The position numbers and the translations under genes are program-made. Below, one piece after another: positions 1 to 5,615 of a DNA stretch of 5,615 bases. This DNA comes from Acidobacteriota bacterium. GTDB taxonomy: Bacteria > Acidobacteriota > Terriglobia > Bryobacterales > Bryobacteraceae. How positions within the stretch are numbered: position 1 is the stretch's first letter; each line of letters begins with the position of its first letter. The stretch lies in NCBI GenBank assembly GCA_947466555.1, contig CANIFK010000400.1:1-5615 (forward strand), given 5' to 3'. The notes below the pieces were generated by a model. The model was not told where the DNA came from. It saw nothing but the letters and a program-made list of their open reading frames with translations, and ran no database searches.

Positions 1-2828
1 CGGTACATGGCTACGCCGTCGCCATCGCTATCGGCGTAGGTCATGGCCTTCGACCATGTGTAGGCGAGGCCGAGCGAGACGCCCTTGTTAAAGCGGCGGT
101 TGGCGGTGGCCTGCAGCGAGTTGTAGTTCGACGTGCCGGCGAACTCGTTATAGGTGATACCGCCCCAGCCCGGGTAGGGCCGGAAGAAGTTGTCGTTCAA
201 CGGCGTCGACGGGTTTTGCGGATCCAGGTTCTGCGGAAGGAAGCGGGCGCCATAGGGCACCGTATTGATGTTGCGGCTCTGCTGCAAGTGGCGGCCGACG
301 TTGCCGACGTAGGAGACGTTGACGACGGTGGCCCAACCCACATCCTGCTGAATGCCGAGGGTGAAGTTGTACATGGCCGGCGTGAGGGCCTTCCGTTCGA
401 ACGTCGACGTGCTGTTGGGGAAGAGGGTGCCGCTGGTGCCGAGATAGGAATCCAGGTTGCCGTAGAAGATCTGCGGCGTCACCTGGGTGGGCGGGTTCTG
501 GCTGAAGCCGCGAACGCCGGGAGCGACGGTGTTATGGAACGTGCCGAAGCCGCCACGGACGGCGGTCTTGCCGTTGCCGAAGGGATCATAGGCGAAACCG
601 AAGCGGACTTCGGGGAGGATGTGTTCCTGATCGCGGAGGCCGCGGGGATAACTGGAATCTGTTGCAGCGACAGCCCCGTTAAACACGTCCCCCGATCCTG
701 GCACAACGGCGCCGATGAAGACGGCCGGAAGGATGGTGCCGGTCTTGGGATCAATGGCGCGGCGGCCTTGGGCGGTGCCGACCGGCAGATAGAGTGTGGG
801 CACCTTCTTCGAATCGAAGCGGGACGGATCCCAAGCGGAGGCCAACTGGCGAGCGTGATACCACTGGTTGTACCAGACGAAACGCATGCCGTAATCGAGG
901 GTCAGCTTGCGGCTCACTTTCCAGGTGTCCTGGGCGAAGAAGGCGGTAGTGGTTTTGCGCCCTTCGTTGCTGGGGCGCGACTGGCTTTCGGTGTAGTTGG
1001 TGAAGTAGCCGAGCAGGGCGTTGGAGTAGGCGTAGTTGGTATCGACGGGGTTGTTGACGTCGCGGCCGAAGTTGAAGTTGCCGCCGTAGTTGCCCTGTTC
1101 CCCTTCGTAGTTGCGGGTTCGTTCGTAGAAGTAGCCGCCCTTCAGGATGTGGCTGCCCATGGTGTAGGTCAGGTTGTCGCTGAAGTTAAAGACGGTGTCG
1201 GCGCCGCGGAGCGGGAAGCGGCCATCGTAGCTGACGCCGGCTGCGTTCGGCACGCCGCCGAAAGAGGTCTGGGGGATGATGCCAAGCCCGTTGTTGGCGG
1301 GGAAGAACTGGCCGAGCGTCGAGAGACCGCGTGGGCCGCGCTGCATCTTCTTCAGCTCTTCGTCGCTTTCTGCCGGGCCTTTCTCGACGCCGTGGCGCGC
1401 GCCGCCGGTGAACTCGTTCACCAGACGCGGGGACAGGATCTTGGCATAGTTGAGCACGATGCCGTTGTCGGTATAGGTGTAGTGCTGGCGGACGAGGCCC
1501 CAGTTGGACGACCCGGCGGCGACGGCGTAACCGAGGCTATCGGCGTACCACGTAGAGCCGCGCACGTTGATGGAATCGTTCTGAGTGGGCTTCAGGTCAA
1601 TGCGGAAGAGGTGCTGATCGCGGGGCTGATCGATGGACTCCTGAAACTGGTAGTTGTAGTTGCCGCGGGTGAGATTTCGGTCCAGCGTGTTTGGCAGCGG
1701 GAAGATGTTCAACATGGCCTGCCCGTTGCGGCTGATGCGGGAGGCGGGGACGATGTTGTTGGGGAAGTTGGCGTTGGCGAGCGGATCGCGGATGTTGATG
1801 CGGGCCCCGTTTTGATCGAGCGTCTGCGAGTAGTCGCCGCGGCGTTCGAGGTCGGTAGGCGTCATGACCTGGCGGACGGCTTGCGGGTTTTTGACCCAGC
1901 TCTTTTCGAACGAGTAGAAGAAGAACACCTTGTCCTTGCTGTTCTTCCAGACCTTCTCCAGGGGGGCCGGGCCACCGAGGGTAGCGCCGATGGTGGAGTA
2001 GCGATAGATGGGGAGCGGAACGCCGGTGCGGTTATTGAAGAAGTTGTTGGCGTTCCAGGTTTCGTGGCGTTTGTACCAGTAGGCTGAGCCGTGATACTGC
2101 AGGCCGCCGGACTTGGTGACGATGTTGATGAACGAGGCGCCGTTGCGTCCGTACTCGGCCTGATAGTTGTTGAGCAACACCTTCACTTCGCCGATGGCAT
2201 CCATGTTGATGGGGCTCGAAAATGTATTGGGGCTGCCGAGATCGTTGCCGGTGAGACCGTCGACCTGCAGGCTGTTCCAGTTGCTGCGCGCGCCGCCCAT
2301 ATTGGGCGTGCCGGTGCCGAAACTGCCGCCGAGGAATTCGGTGTCGACAGTTTGGGAAACACCGGGGAGGATGCGGAGCATCGAGACGACGTCGCGGCCA
2401 CGGATGGAGATTTGTTCAAGTTGCTTGGAGCTGATGAGCGCGGAGTTTTCGGAGCTCGAAGTTTGTACCGAGACGCCTTGCGCGGCGACGGTGATGGACT
2501 CATTGACGCTGCCGACCTGGAGGGCGAGGGTACCGACGGAGAGGCGCTCGGCGGCGCTCAACTGGTTGCCGGTCTTGCGATACGGACGGAAGCCGGCCTG
2601 CTCGACTGCAATGGTGTATGCGCCGGGTTGGAGCGCCGGGAAGAGGAAATCGCCGACATCATTGGTGGGCGCCGTGCGTTCTTCGCCTGTGCGCTCACTG
2701 ATGAGCCTGACACTCGCGTTGGCGATGGAATGGCCACTGGAATCGAGAACTGTACCGACAATGGAGCCGGAAATGGTTTGCGCATAGAGCGCACTGACGG
2801 CCGCGGCCATCAGGATAAGCACTTTCAT
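1..2828 (-). CDS. Oar-like TonB-dependent receptor with N-terminal carboxypeptidase-regulatory-like domain (C-terminus cut by window edge)
   Basis: Reading the minus strand from the ATG at 2828 gives one uninterrupted frame of 942 codons plus two bases, with no stop or frameshift, running off at base 1. Seen: a short signal peptide (MKVLILMAAAVSALYAQ, cleavage probably near residue 17). A carboxypeptidase-regulatory-like beta-sandwich follows at about 20-105 (GTVLDSSG, NDVGDFLFPALQPGAYTI). NESITVAA (109-116) sits where a TonB box would be expected. A plug domain spans about 135-245 (IRGRDVV, LPGVSQ, LQVDGLTGND, EYGRNGASFINIVTKSGG), then a long beta-barrel rich in Tyr, Asn and aromatic residues (GNGKTAVRGGFGTF near 755, YVGNVGRHL near 845, YTWSKAM near 925). 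Known: such proteins are usually about 1,000-1,200 aa outer-membrane channels taking up large ligands with TonB-ExbBD energy, so roughly 100-250 residues are missing. The substrate cannot be read from sequence. The start is supported by the SD at 2833-2839 and the signal peptide. The gene is divergent from the cytochrome/dehydrogenase pair. Confidence 0.95.
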   Translation of the reverse strand, partial: MKVLILMAAAVSALYAQTISGSIVGTVLDSSGHSIANASVRLISERTGEERTAPTNDVGDFLFPALQPGAYTIAVEQAGFRPYRKTGNQLSAAERLSVGTLALQVGSVNESITVAAQGVSVQTSSSENSALISSKQLEQISIRGRDVVSMLRILPGVSQTVDTEFLGGSFGTGTPNMGGARSNWNSLQVDGLTGNDLGSPNTFSSPINMDAIGEVKVLLNNYQAEYGRNGASFINIVTKSGGLQYHGSAYWYKRHETWNANNFFNNRTGVPLPIYRYSTIGATLGGPAPLEKVWKNSKDKVFFFYSFEKSWVKNPQAVRQVMTPTDLERRGDYSQTLDQNGARINIRDPLANANFPNNIVPASRISRNGQAMLNIFPLPNTLDRNLTRGNYNYQFQESIDQPRDQHLFRIDLKPTQNDSINVRGSTWYADSLGYAVAAGSSNWGLVRQHYTYTDNGIVLNYAKILSPRLVNEFTGGARHGVEKGPAESDEELKKMQRGPRGLSTLGQFFPANNGLGIIPQTSFGGVPNAAGVSYDGRFPLRGADTVFNFSDNLTYTMGSHILKGGYFYERTRNYEGEQGNYGGNFNFGRDVNNPVDTNYAYSNALLGYFTNYTESQSRPSNEGRKTTTAFFAQDTWKVSRKLTLDYGMRFVWYNQWYHARQLASAWDPSRFDSKKVPTLYLPVGTAQGRRAIDPKTGTILPAVFIGAVVPGSGDVFNGAVAATDSSYPRGLRDQEHILPEVRFGFAYDPFGNGKTAVRGGFGTFHNTVAPGVRGFSQNPPTQVTPQIFYGNLDSYLGTSGTLFPNSTSTFERKALTPAMYNFTLGIQQDVGWATVVNVSYVGNVGRHLQQSRNINTVPYGARFLPQNLDPQNPSTPLNDNFFRPYPGWGGITYNEFAGTSNYNSLQATANRRFNKGVSLGLAYTWSKAMTYADSDGDGVAMY

Positions 2829-2832
2829 AATT

Positions 2833-2839
2833 CACCCCT
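2833..2839 (-). promoter_or_regulatory. Ribosome binding site of the TonB-dependent receptor
   Basis: The minus strand reads AGGGGTGAATTATG. A good Shine-Dalgarno core (AGGGG, extended by TGA) lies six bases before the ATG at 2828. It fixes the start of the receptor, which then opens with a plausible signal peptide. Confidence 0.75.
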
Positions 2840-2862
2840 ACGTCGAAATCAACTTGGGGCAT

Positions 2863-2868
2863 TTTATA
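2863..2868 (-). promoter_or_regulatory. Candidate -10 element for the receptor gene
   Basis: The minus strand reads TATAAA (continuing AAT) here, close to the TATAAT consensus. Transcription would start near 2855-2857, giving a leader of about 27 bases that contains the SD. No convincing -35 box lies 16-18 bases upstream, where the sequence enters the cytochrome start codon. An activator or a non-canonical sigma factor is therefore possible. Sequence-only call. Confidence 0.4.
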
Positions 2869-2878
2869 ACAAGTTATA
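2865..2878. repeat. 14-bp perfect palindrome, operator candidate
   Basis: TATAACAAGTTATA consists of perfect 6-bp arms (TATAAC and GTTATA) around an AA spacer. It lies in the middle of the divergent region and overlaps the candidate -10 hexamers of both genes. A dimeric regulator bound here could block both promoters. Alternatively the symmetry may simply reflect two back-to-back -10-like TATAAC elements. No regulator gene is present in the window, so the binding protein is unknown. Confidence 0.5.
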
Positions 2879-2880
2879 CT
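2875..2880 (+). promoter_or_regulatory. Candidate -10 element for the cytochrome/dehydrogenase operon
   Basis: TATACT ends eight bases before the cytochrome ATG at 2889, so transcription would begin at about 2887-2889, on or next to the start codon. TTGGGG at 2854-2859 is a weak -35 match with a short 15-base spacer. An alternative -10, TATAAC at 2865-2870, would leave a leader of about 12 bases. There is no purine-rich SD before the ATG, which fits a leaderless or near-leaderless transcript. Confidence 0.4.
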
Positions 2881-2888
2881 CACTTCGA

Positions 2889-3662
2889 ATGTTCTTTCGA
2901 TTCCTCGTCCTTTTGCTCCCGGCAGCCACGTTGGCCGCGCAGCACAGCGATACGGCGCTGAAGAATCCGTTCCAATCCCCGGACGACCGCGCCCGCGGCG
3001 GGGCGTTTTTCCGTTCCCAATGCGCCAGTTGTCATGGCGTCGACGGGAAGGGCGGCGCGAGCGGGCCGAGCCTGGCCAGCGGGAATTTTCGCCACGCCTC
3101 GAACGACGAGGGACTGTTCCGTGTGATCACGAAAGGCGTGGCCGGGACGTCCATGCCCGGGTTCTCCATGAATGGCCGGGAGATCTGGCAGATCGTGGGT
3201 TTCATTCGCGGATTGAGCGCAGGCCGGGCCGGCGCGGCGAAGGGGAACGCGGCGGCGGGAGAACAGCTGTTCGCGGCAAACAAGTGCACCAACTGCCACT
3301 GGCTGAACGGCGGGGGCGCGGCGCGGGGGCTGGACCTGTCGGCCATTGGTACGCGGTTGTCAGCCGTGGAGTTGGCGCAGGCGCTGGTGGACCCGAGCGC
3401 GGAGGTGGCGCCGGAATATTGGATCTGGACGGCGACGATGAAGAACGGGCAGAAGCTGCGCGGATCACGATTGAACGAAGATACGTTCTCCTTGCAGATT
3501 CTCGATTCTGCGGGGAAACTGCGGTCTGTGTTGAAGGCGGACTTGCAGGAGCAGACGCTGGAACGGCGATCGGCGATGCCATCGTTTAAGGACAAATTGA
3601 CGGCGCAGCAGGTGGACGATGTGGTGGCGTATTTGGCCACGTTGCAGGGAGCGGCGAAATGA
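2889..3662 (+). CDS. Exported diheme c-type cytochrome, putative electron acceptor of the PQQ dehydrogenase
   Basis: The product is 257 aa. Seen: a signal peptide (MFFRFLVLLLPAATLAAQ), then a class I cytochrome c domain at about 34-110. This has heme motif CASCH (Cys45, Cys48, His49) and probable axial Met89 in TSMPGF. A second heme domain spans about 118-256, with CTNCH (Cys133, Cys136, His137) and probable axial Met230 in SAMPSF. Between its heme motif and Met lies an insertion of about 70 residues (LVDPSAEVAPEYW, KNGQKLRG, LQILDSAGK) matching the Pirellula/Verrucomicrobium-type heme-binding domain (TIGR02603-like). The C-terminus (QQVDDVVAYLATL) is the usual final cytochrome helix. The frame is open for about 800 bases upstream, but that part is antisense to the receptor; the signal peptide supports ATG 2889 despite no SD. 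The ATGA overlap with the dehydrogenase implies co-translation and a role in taking its electrons in the periplasm (inference). A membrane-oxidase or quinone-linked role is also possible. Confidence 0.93.
   Translation: MFFRFLVLLLPAATLAAQHSDTALKNPFQSPDDRARGGAFFRSQCASCHGVDGKGGASGPSLASGNFRHASNDEGLFRVITKGVAGTSMPGFSMNGREIWQIVGFIRGLSAGRAGAAKGNAAAGEQLFAANKCTNCHWLNGGGAARGLDLSAIGTRLSAVELAQALVDPSAEVAPEYWIWTATMKNGQKLRGSRLNEDTFSLQILDSAGKLRSVLKADLQEQTLERRSAMPSFKDKLTAQQVDDVVAYLATLQGAAK
3646..3651 (+). promoter_or_regulatory. Ribosome binding site of the PQQ dehydrogenase, inside the cytochrome gene
   Basis: AGGGAG lies seven bases before the ATG at 3659, within the last codons of the cytochrome gene. It supports this start and independent ribosome loading in addition to coupling through the ATGA overlap (3659-3662). 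Confidence 0.75.
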
Positions 3663-5236
3663 AGTCCCTTTGGTTTCTGATCGGCATCGGCCTGTTGGCG
3701 CAGGACGCGAATTGGACCACCTATCACGGCAACTACTCGAGCACGCACCATAGCTCGCTGACGCAGATCACGCCGGCGAACGCGAAGAATCTGGAGCTGA
3801 AGTGGACGTTCCAGGCGCAGTCGCTGGAGAAGTTCGAGGTGACACCGCTCGTCGTCGATGGCGTCATGTACATCACGGAGGCGCCGAACACGATCGTCGC
3901 GCTGGACGCGGCGACCGGGCGCGAGTTCTGGATCTACGAGCACAAGAATCCGGACGTCACCTACCCCTGTTGCGGGAAGATCAACCGCGGTCTGGCGCTG
4001 CACAACAACACGCTCTACATGGGAACGCTGGACGGGAAATTGGTGGCCGTGGATGCGATTACCGGACAACTGCGCTGGGAGAAGGTGGTTGTCGATTACA
4101 AGCAAGGATTCGCGCTGACGCATGCTCCGTTGATCATCAAGGACAAAGTGCTGATTGGCACGGCGGGCGGCGAGTTGGGCATTCGCGGGTTTCTGGCGGC
4201 CTACGACGCGAAGACGGGCAAGGAGCTTTGGAAATTCAAAACCATTCCCGAACCGGGCGAGCCGGGAAGTGAAACGTGGGCCGGCGATTCCTGGAAGCAT
4301 GGCGGCGGGCCGATCTGGCTGACGGGTTCTTATGACCCGGCGCTGAACCTGACCTACTGGGGCATCGGGAACGCGGGGCCGGATTGGAACGCCAAGGTGC
4401 GCCCTGGCGACAACCTGTACACGAGTTCGGTGATTGCGCTCGATGCCGATACGGGCAAGCTGAAATGGCACTTCCAGTTCACGCCGCACGACGAGTGGGA
4501 CTGGGATGCGGTGCAGACGCCGGTCCTGGTGGATCGCGAATGGCGTGGGAAGCCTCGCAAGCTGATGCTTTGGGCGAACCGGAACGGGTTCTTCTATCTG
4601 ATTGACCGGGTGACCGGCGAATTCCTGCAGGGGACCCCGTTTGTGAAGCTGGACTGGGCGAGCGGCTTGGATGACAAGGGCCGGCCGATGCGTGTGCCGG
4701 GGAAAGTACCGAGTCCACAGGGCACGGTGATTTTCCCAGGTGTACAGGGCGGCACGAACTGGTTCGCGCCTTCGTACAGCCCGAAAACGGACCTGTTCTA
4801 TTTGAACGTTTGGGACGACTATTCGAGCATCTACTTTGCCTGGGACCAGGAGTATGAACTGGGCAAGTGGTATGCCGGTGGCGGCATCAAAGCCGAGGTC
4901 CAATCCACGCGACGGGACCGGCTGGCGCGGCGCGATCCGAAGTCCGGGTTTGGCGCGGTACGCGCGTTGAATCCCTCGACGGGCGCGAAGGTGTGGGAGT
5001 ACAAGACCACCGACGTGAGCGACGGCGGCATTGTCACCACCGCGAGTAATCTGCTGTTCACAGGTAACCGAGAGGGCAACGTGTTCGCGCTGGATGCGAC
5101 GAATGGGAAGCTGTTGTGGAACCTATATCTCGGCGGGCAGGTGGTGGCTTCGCCGGTGACCTATCTGGTAAATGGAAAACAGCGTGTGACCATTGCCGTT
5201 GGCCACACGCTGTACACGTTTGGACTGCGCGAGTAG
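3659..5236 (+). CDS. Periplasmic PQQ-dependent alcohol dehydrogenase (methanol/ethanol family), predicted lanthanide type
   Basis: The product is 525 aa. It should oxidise an alcohol in the periplasm using PQQ and a bound metal, passing electrons to cytochrome c. Seen: a short signal peptide (MKSLWFLIGIGLLAQ) and eight-bladed propeller signatures of the form ALDAxTGxxxW at about 80-93, 129-142, 180-193, 259-272, 435-448 and 476-489. Vicinal Cys104-Cys105 lie in CCGKINRG, the disulfide ring next to PQQ. By family comparison, Glu172 (GGELGIRG) and Asn238 (GIGNAGPDWN) are metal ligands, Asp281 is the catalytic Asp, and Arg308 (WANRNG) and GGTNW (364-368) contact PQQ. Asp283, giving Asp281-Trp-Asp283, matches the extra metal ligand of XoxF and PedH enzymes. 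The protein is somewhat shorter than characterised methanol dehydrogenases (about 570-600 aa) and lacks a fused C-terminal heme domain. That role probably falls to the coupled cytochrome. Substrate is unknown. It is not confidently XoxF, so no symbol is given. Confidence 0.93.
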   Translation: MKSLWFLIGIGLLAQDANWTTYHGNYSSTHHSSLTQITPANAKNLELKWTFQAQSLEKFEVTPLVVDGVMYITEAPNTIVALDAATGREFWIYEHKNPDVTYPCCGKINRGLALHNNTLYMGTLDGKLVAVDAITGQLRWEKVVVDYKQGFALTHAPLIIKDKVLIGTAGGELGIRGFLAAYDAKTGKELWKFKTIPEPGEPGSETWAGDSWKHGGGPIWLTGSYDPALNLTYWGIGNAGPDWNAKVRPGDNLYTSSVIALDADTGKLKWHFQFTPHDEWDWDAVQTPVLVDREWRGKPRKLMLWANRNGFFYLIDRVTGEFLQGTPFVKLDWASGLDDKGRPMRVPGKVPSPQGTVIFPGVQGGTNWFAPSYSPKTDLFYLNVWDDYSSIYFAWDQEYELGKWYAGGGIKAEVQSTRRDRLARRDPKSGFGAVRALNPSTGAKVWEYKTTDVSDGGIVTTASNLLFTGNREGNVFALDATNGKLLWNLYLGGQVVASPVTYLVNGKQRVTIAVGHTLYTFGLRE

Positions 5237-5615
5237 CTAGTGGGCCTTCTTGGCCGCGACGGCGTTCGCGGCCAAGGTTTCCAACACCTTCAAGTCCACA
5301 TCCTTCAGCTTCTTCACATACAGGCAGCCTTTGCCCGTGGTGTGCTTTCCGAGCTTGGCTAGTAACTCGTCGGCCCCGTCGGTTCCGGTGAAACCGTAGA
5401 GCGAATGAGCGGCCTTTCGCGGGGAGAAACCAACAACGGGCATGTCGCCTTCCCGGCCGGTGTCGTACTTGTAGTGATAGCTATCGAAGCCAATGATGGC
5501 GGTCCCCCACATCGCGGGTTTTTTGCCGGTCACCTTGCTAAGGAGCTTGACCAATACCTTCGCGTCTTCGCGTTTGCCTTCGTCCTCGATTGCATCGATG
5601 TAGGCGGCCACGCTA
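5237..5615 (-). CDS. DUF1801 (YdhG-like) domain protein, 5' end cut by window edge
   Basis: The minus strand is open from the window edge to a TAG at 5237-5239, giving about 125 residues. Seen: the family pattern YIDAIEDEGKREDA, then KVTGKKPAMWG, IIGFDSYHYKY, GREGDMPVVGFSPRK and KLGKHTTGKGCLYVKKL, ending in an Ala/Lys-rich tail. This matches PF08818 (DUF1801, YdhG-like), small soluble cytoplasmic proteins of unproven function. A GTG codon at 5609-5611 could be called as the start, but the preceding in-frame codon is Ser and relatives usually have several residues before this point (a x-S-V-x-x-Y-I pattern). The GTG is therefore more likely an internal Val and the true start lies beyond 5615. 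No signal peptide is seen in the visible part. The gene is convergent with the dehydrogenase, with zero bases between stop codons, and shows no functional link to it. Confidence 0.88.
   Translation of the reverse strand, partial: SVAAYIDAIEDEGKREDAKVLVKLLSKVTGKKPAMWGTAIIGFDSYHYKYDTGREGDMPVVGFSPRKAAHSLYGFTGTDGADELLAKLGKHTTGKGCLYVKKLKDVDLKVLETLAANAVAAKKAH
5249..5276 (+). terminator. Hairpin, candidate terminator of the cytochrome/dehydrogenase operon
   Basis: CTTGGCCGCGA (5249-5259), a six-base loop, then TCGCGGCCAAG (5266-5276) form a perfect 11-bp GC-rich stem starting 12 bases after the dehydrogenase stop. Only a weak T run follows (GTTTCC), so efficient intrinsic termination is uncertain. 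The hairpin lies wholly within the C-terminal codons of the convergent DUF1801 gene, where it encodes an Ala/Lys-rich tail, so chance symmetry of GCC/GCG codons is an alternative. Confidence 0.5.

Larger units (their letters stand above)
2829..2888. promoter_or_regulatory. Divergent intergenic control region
   Basis: Sixty bases separate the start codons of the minus-strand receptor and the plus-strand cytochrome. The region is clearly AT-richer than its surroundings, with its AT peak at about 2861-2880, as expected of promoter DNA. It must hold the promoters for both directions unless these lie inside the flanking coding sequence. It contains the receptor SD (2833-2839), -10-like hexamers in both orientations and a perfect 14-bp palindrome between and overlapping them. 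No strong TTGACA-type -35 box is visible on either strand. Promoter assignment is inference from position and base composition. Confidence 0.65.

Noticed and set aside
12..32. DxDxDG-like calcium-binding motif (DSDGDG, about residues 933-938) in the receptor
   Set aside because: It is a single copy next to the window edge, in a barrel loop region, without the flanking helix or second repeat of an EF-hand or dockerin. Probably a chance loop sequence.
216..2087. Open frame of 623 codons on the plus strand
   Set aside because: It is antisense to the receptor, whose minus-strand frame shows an unmistakable signal peptide, regulatory-like domain, plug and barrel. The plus-strand translation is low-complexity Val/Ala/Gly/Glu sequence without domains, a by-product of C-ending codons on the other strand.
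2091..2888. N-terminal extension of the cytochrome frame by 266 codons
   Set aside because: This part lies antisense to the receptor and across the divergent promoter region. The sequence from ATG 2889 begins with a proper signal peptide, which an internal position would make meaningless.
3032..4903. Open frame of 623 codons on the minus strand
   Set aside because: It is antisense to the cytochrome and the dehydrogenase, both strongly supported by motifs. Its Arg/Pro/Leu-rich translation shows no family signature.
5609..5611. GTG as the start of the DUF1801 gene
   Set aside because: The frame stays open to the window edge and the family normally has several residues before this point. No SD can be assessed because only four upstream bases are present, so an internal Val is more likely.
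1..5615. Mobile elements, CRISPR arrays, tRNA/rRNA, riboswitches
   Set aside because: I saw no transposase-like protein, spaced direct repeats, cloverleaf or conserved RNA motif when reading both strands. Apart from the 60-bp spacer the window is essentially all coding.

Overview
The window looks like ordinary chromosome from a high-GC Gram-negative soil bacterium, most likely an Acidobacteriota member of the Solibacter/Bryobacter type. The main reason is the large Oar-like TonB-dependent receptor (N-terminal carboxypeptidase-regulatory-like domain, plug, long barrel), a paralogue-rich family in that lineage. A second reason is the pairing of a diheme cytochrome c carrying a Planctomycetes/Verrucomicrobia/Acidobacteria-style heme domain with a PQQ dehydrogenase. 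The taxonomy is inferred from protein style only; there is no rRNA or tRNA.

Layout. Bases 1-2828 (minus strand) hold the first 942 codons of the TonB-dependent receptor, whose C-terminus lies beyond base 1. Bases 2829-2888 are a compact 60-bp divergent intergenic region with a perfect 14-bp palindrome and -10-like hexamers facing both ways. Bases 2889-3662 (plus) encode an exported diheme cytochrome c. This gene overlaps by ATGA with a 525-aa exported PQQ-dependent alcohol dehydrogenase at 3659-5236 (plus). The dehydrogenase stop codon abuts the stop codon of a convergent minus-strand gene for a DUF1801/YdhG-like protein (5237-5615). That gene is cut at its 5' end by the window edge.

How the genes fit together. 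The dehydrogenase has the family ligands (Glu172, Asn238, Asp281), the vicinal Cys104-Cys105 pair and an additional Asp283 two residues after the catalytic Asp. In characterised relatives that extra Asp marks lanthanide rather than calcium use. The translationally coupled cytochrome is the obvious periplasmic electron acceptor. The divergent outer-membrane receptor could supply substrate or a metal chelate, but this is only a hypothesis, because such receptors are very common in this lineage. The DUF1801 protein is probably unrelated.

No mobile element, CRISPR array, structural RNA or clearly novel system is visible. The points most worth checking are the lanthanide signature, the leaderless-looking cytochrome promoter with its shared palindrome, and the zero-gap convergent junction with a hairpin inside the opposing gene.
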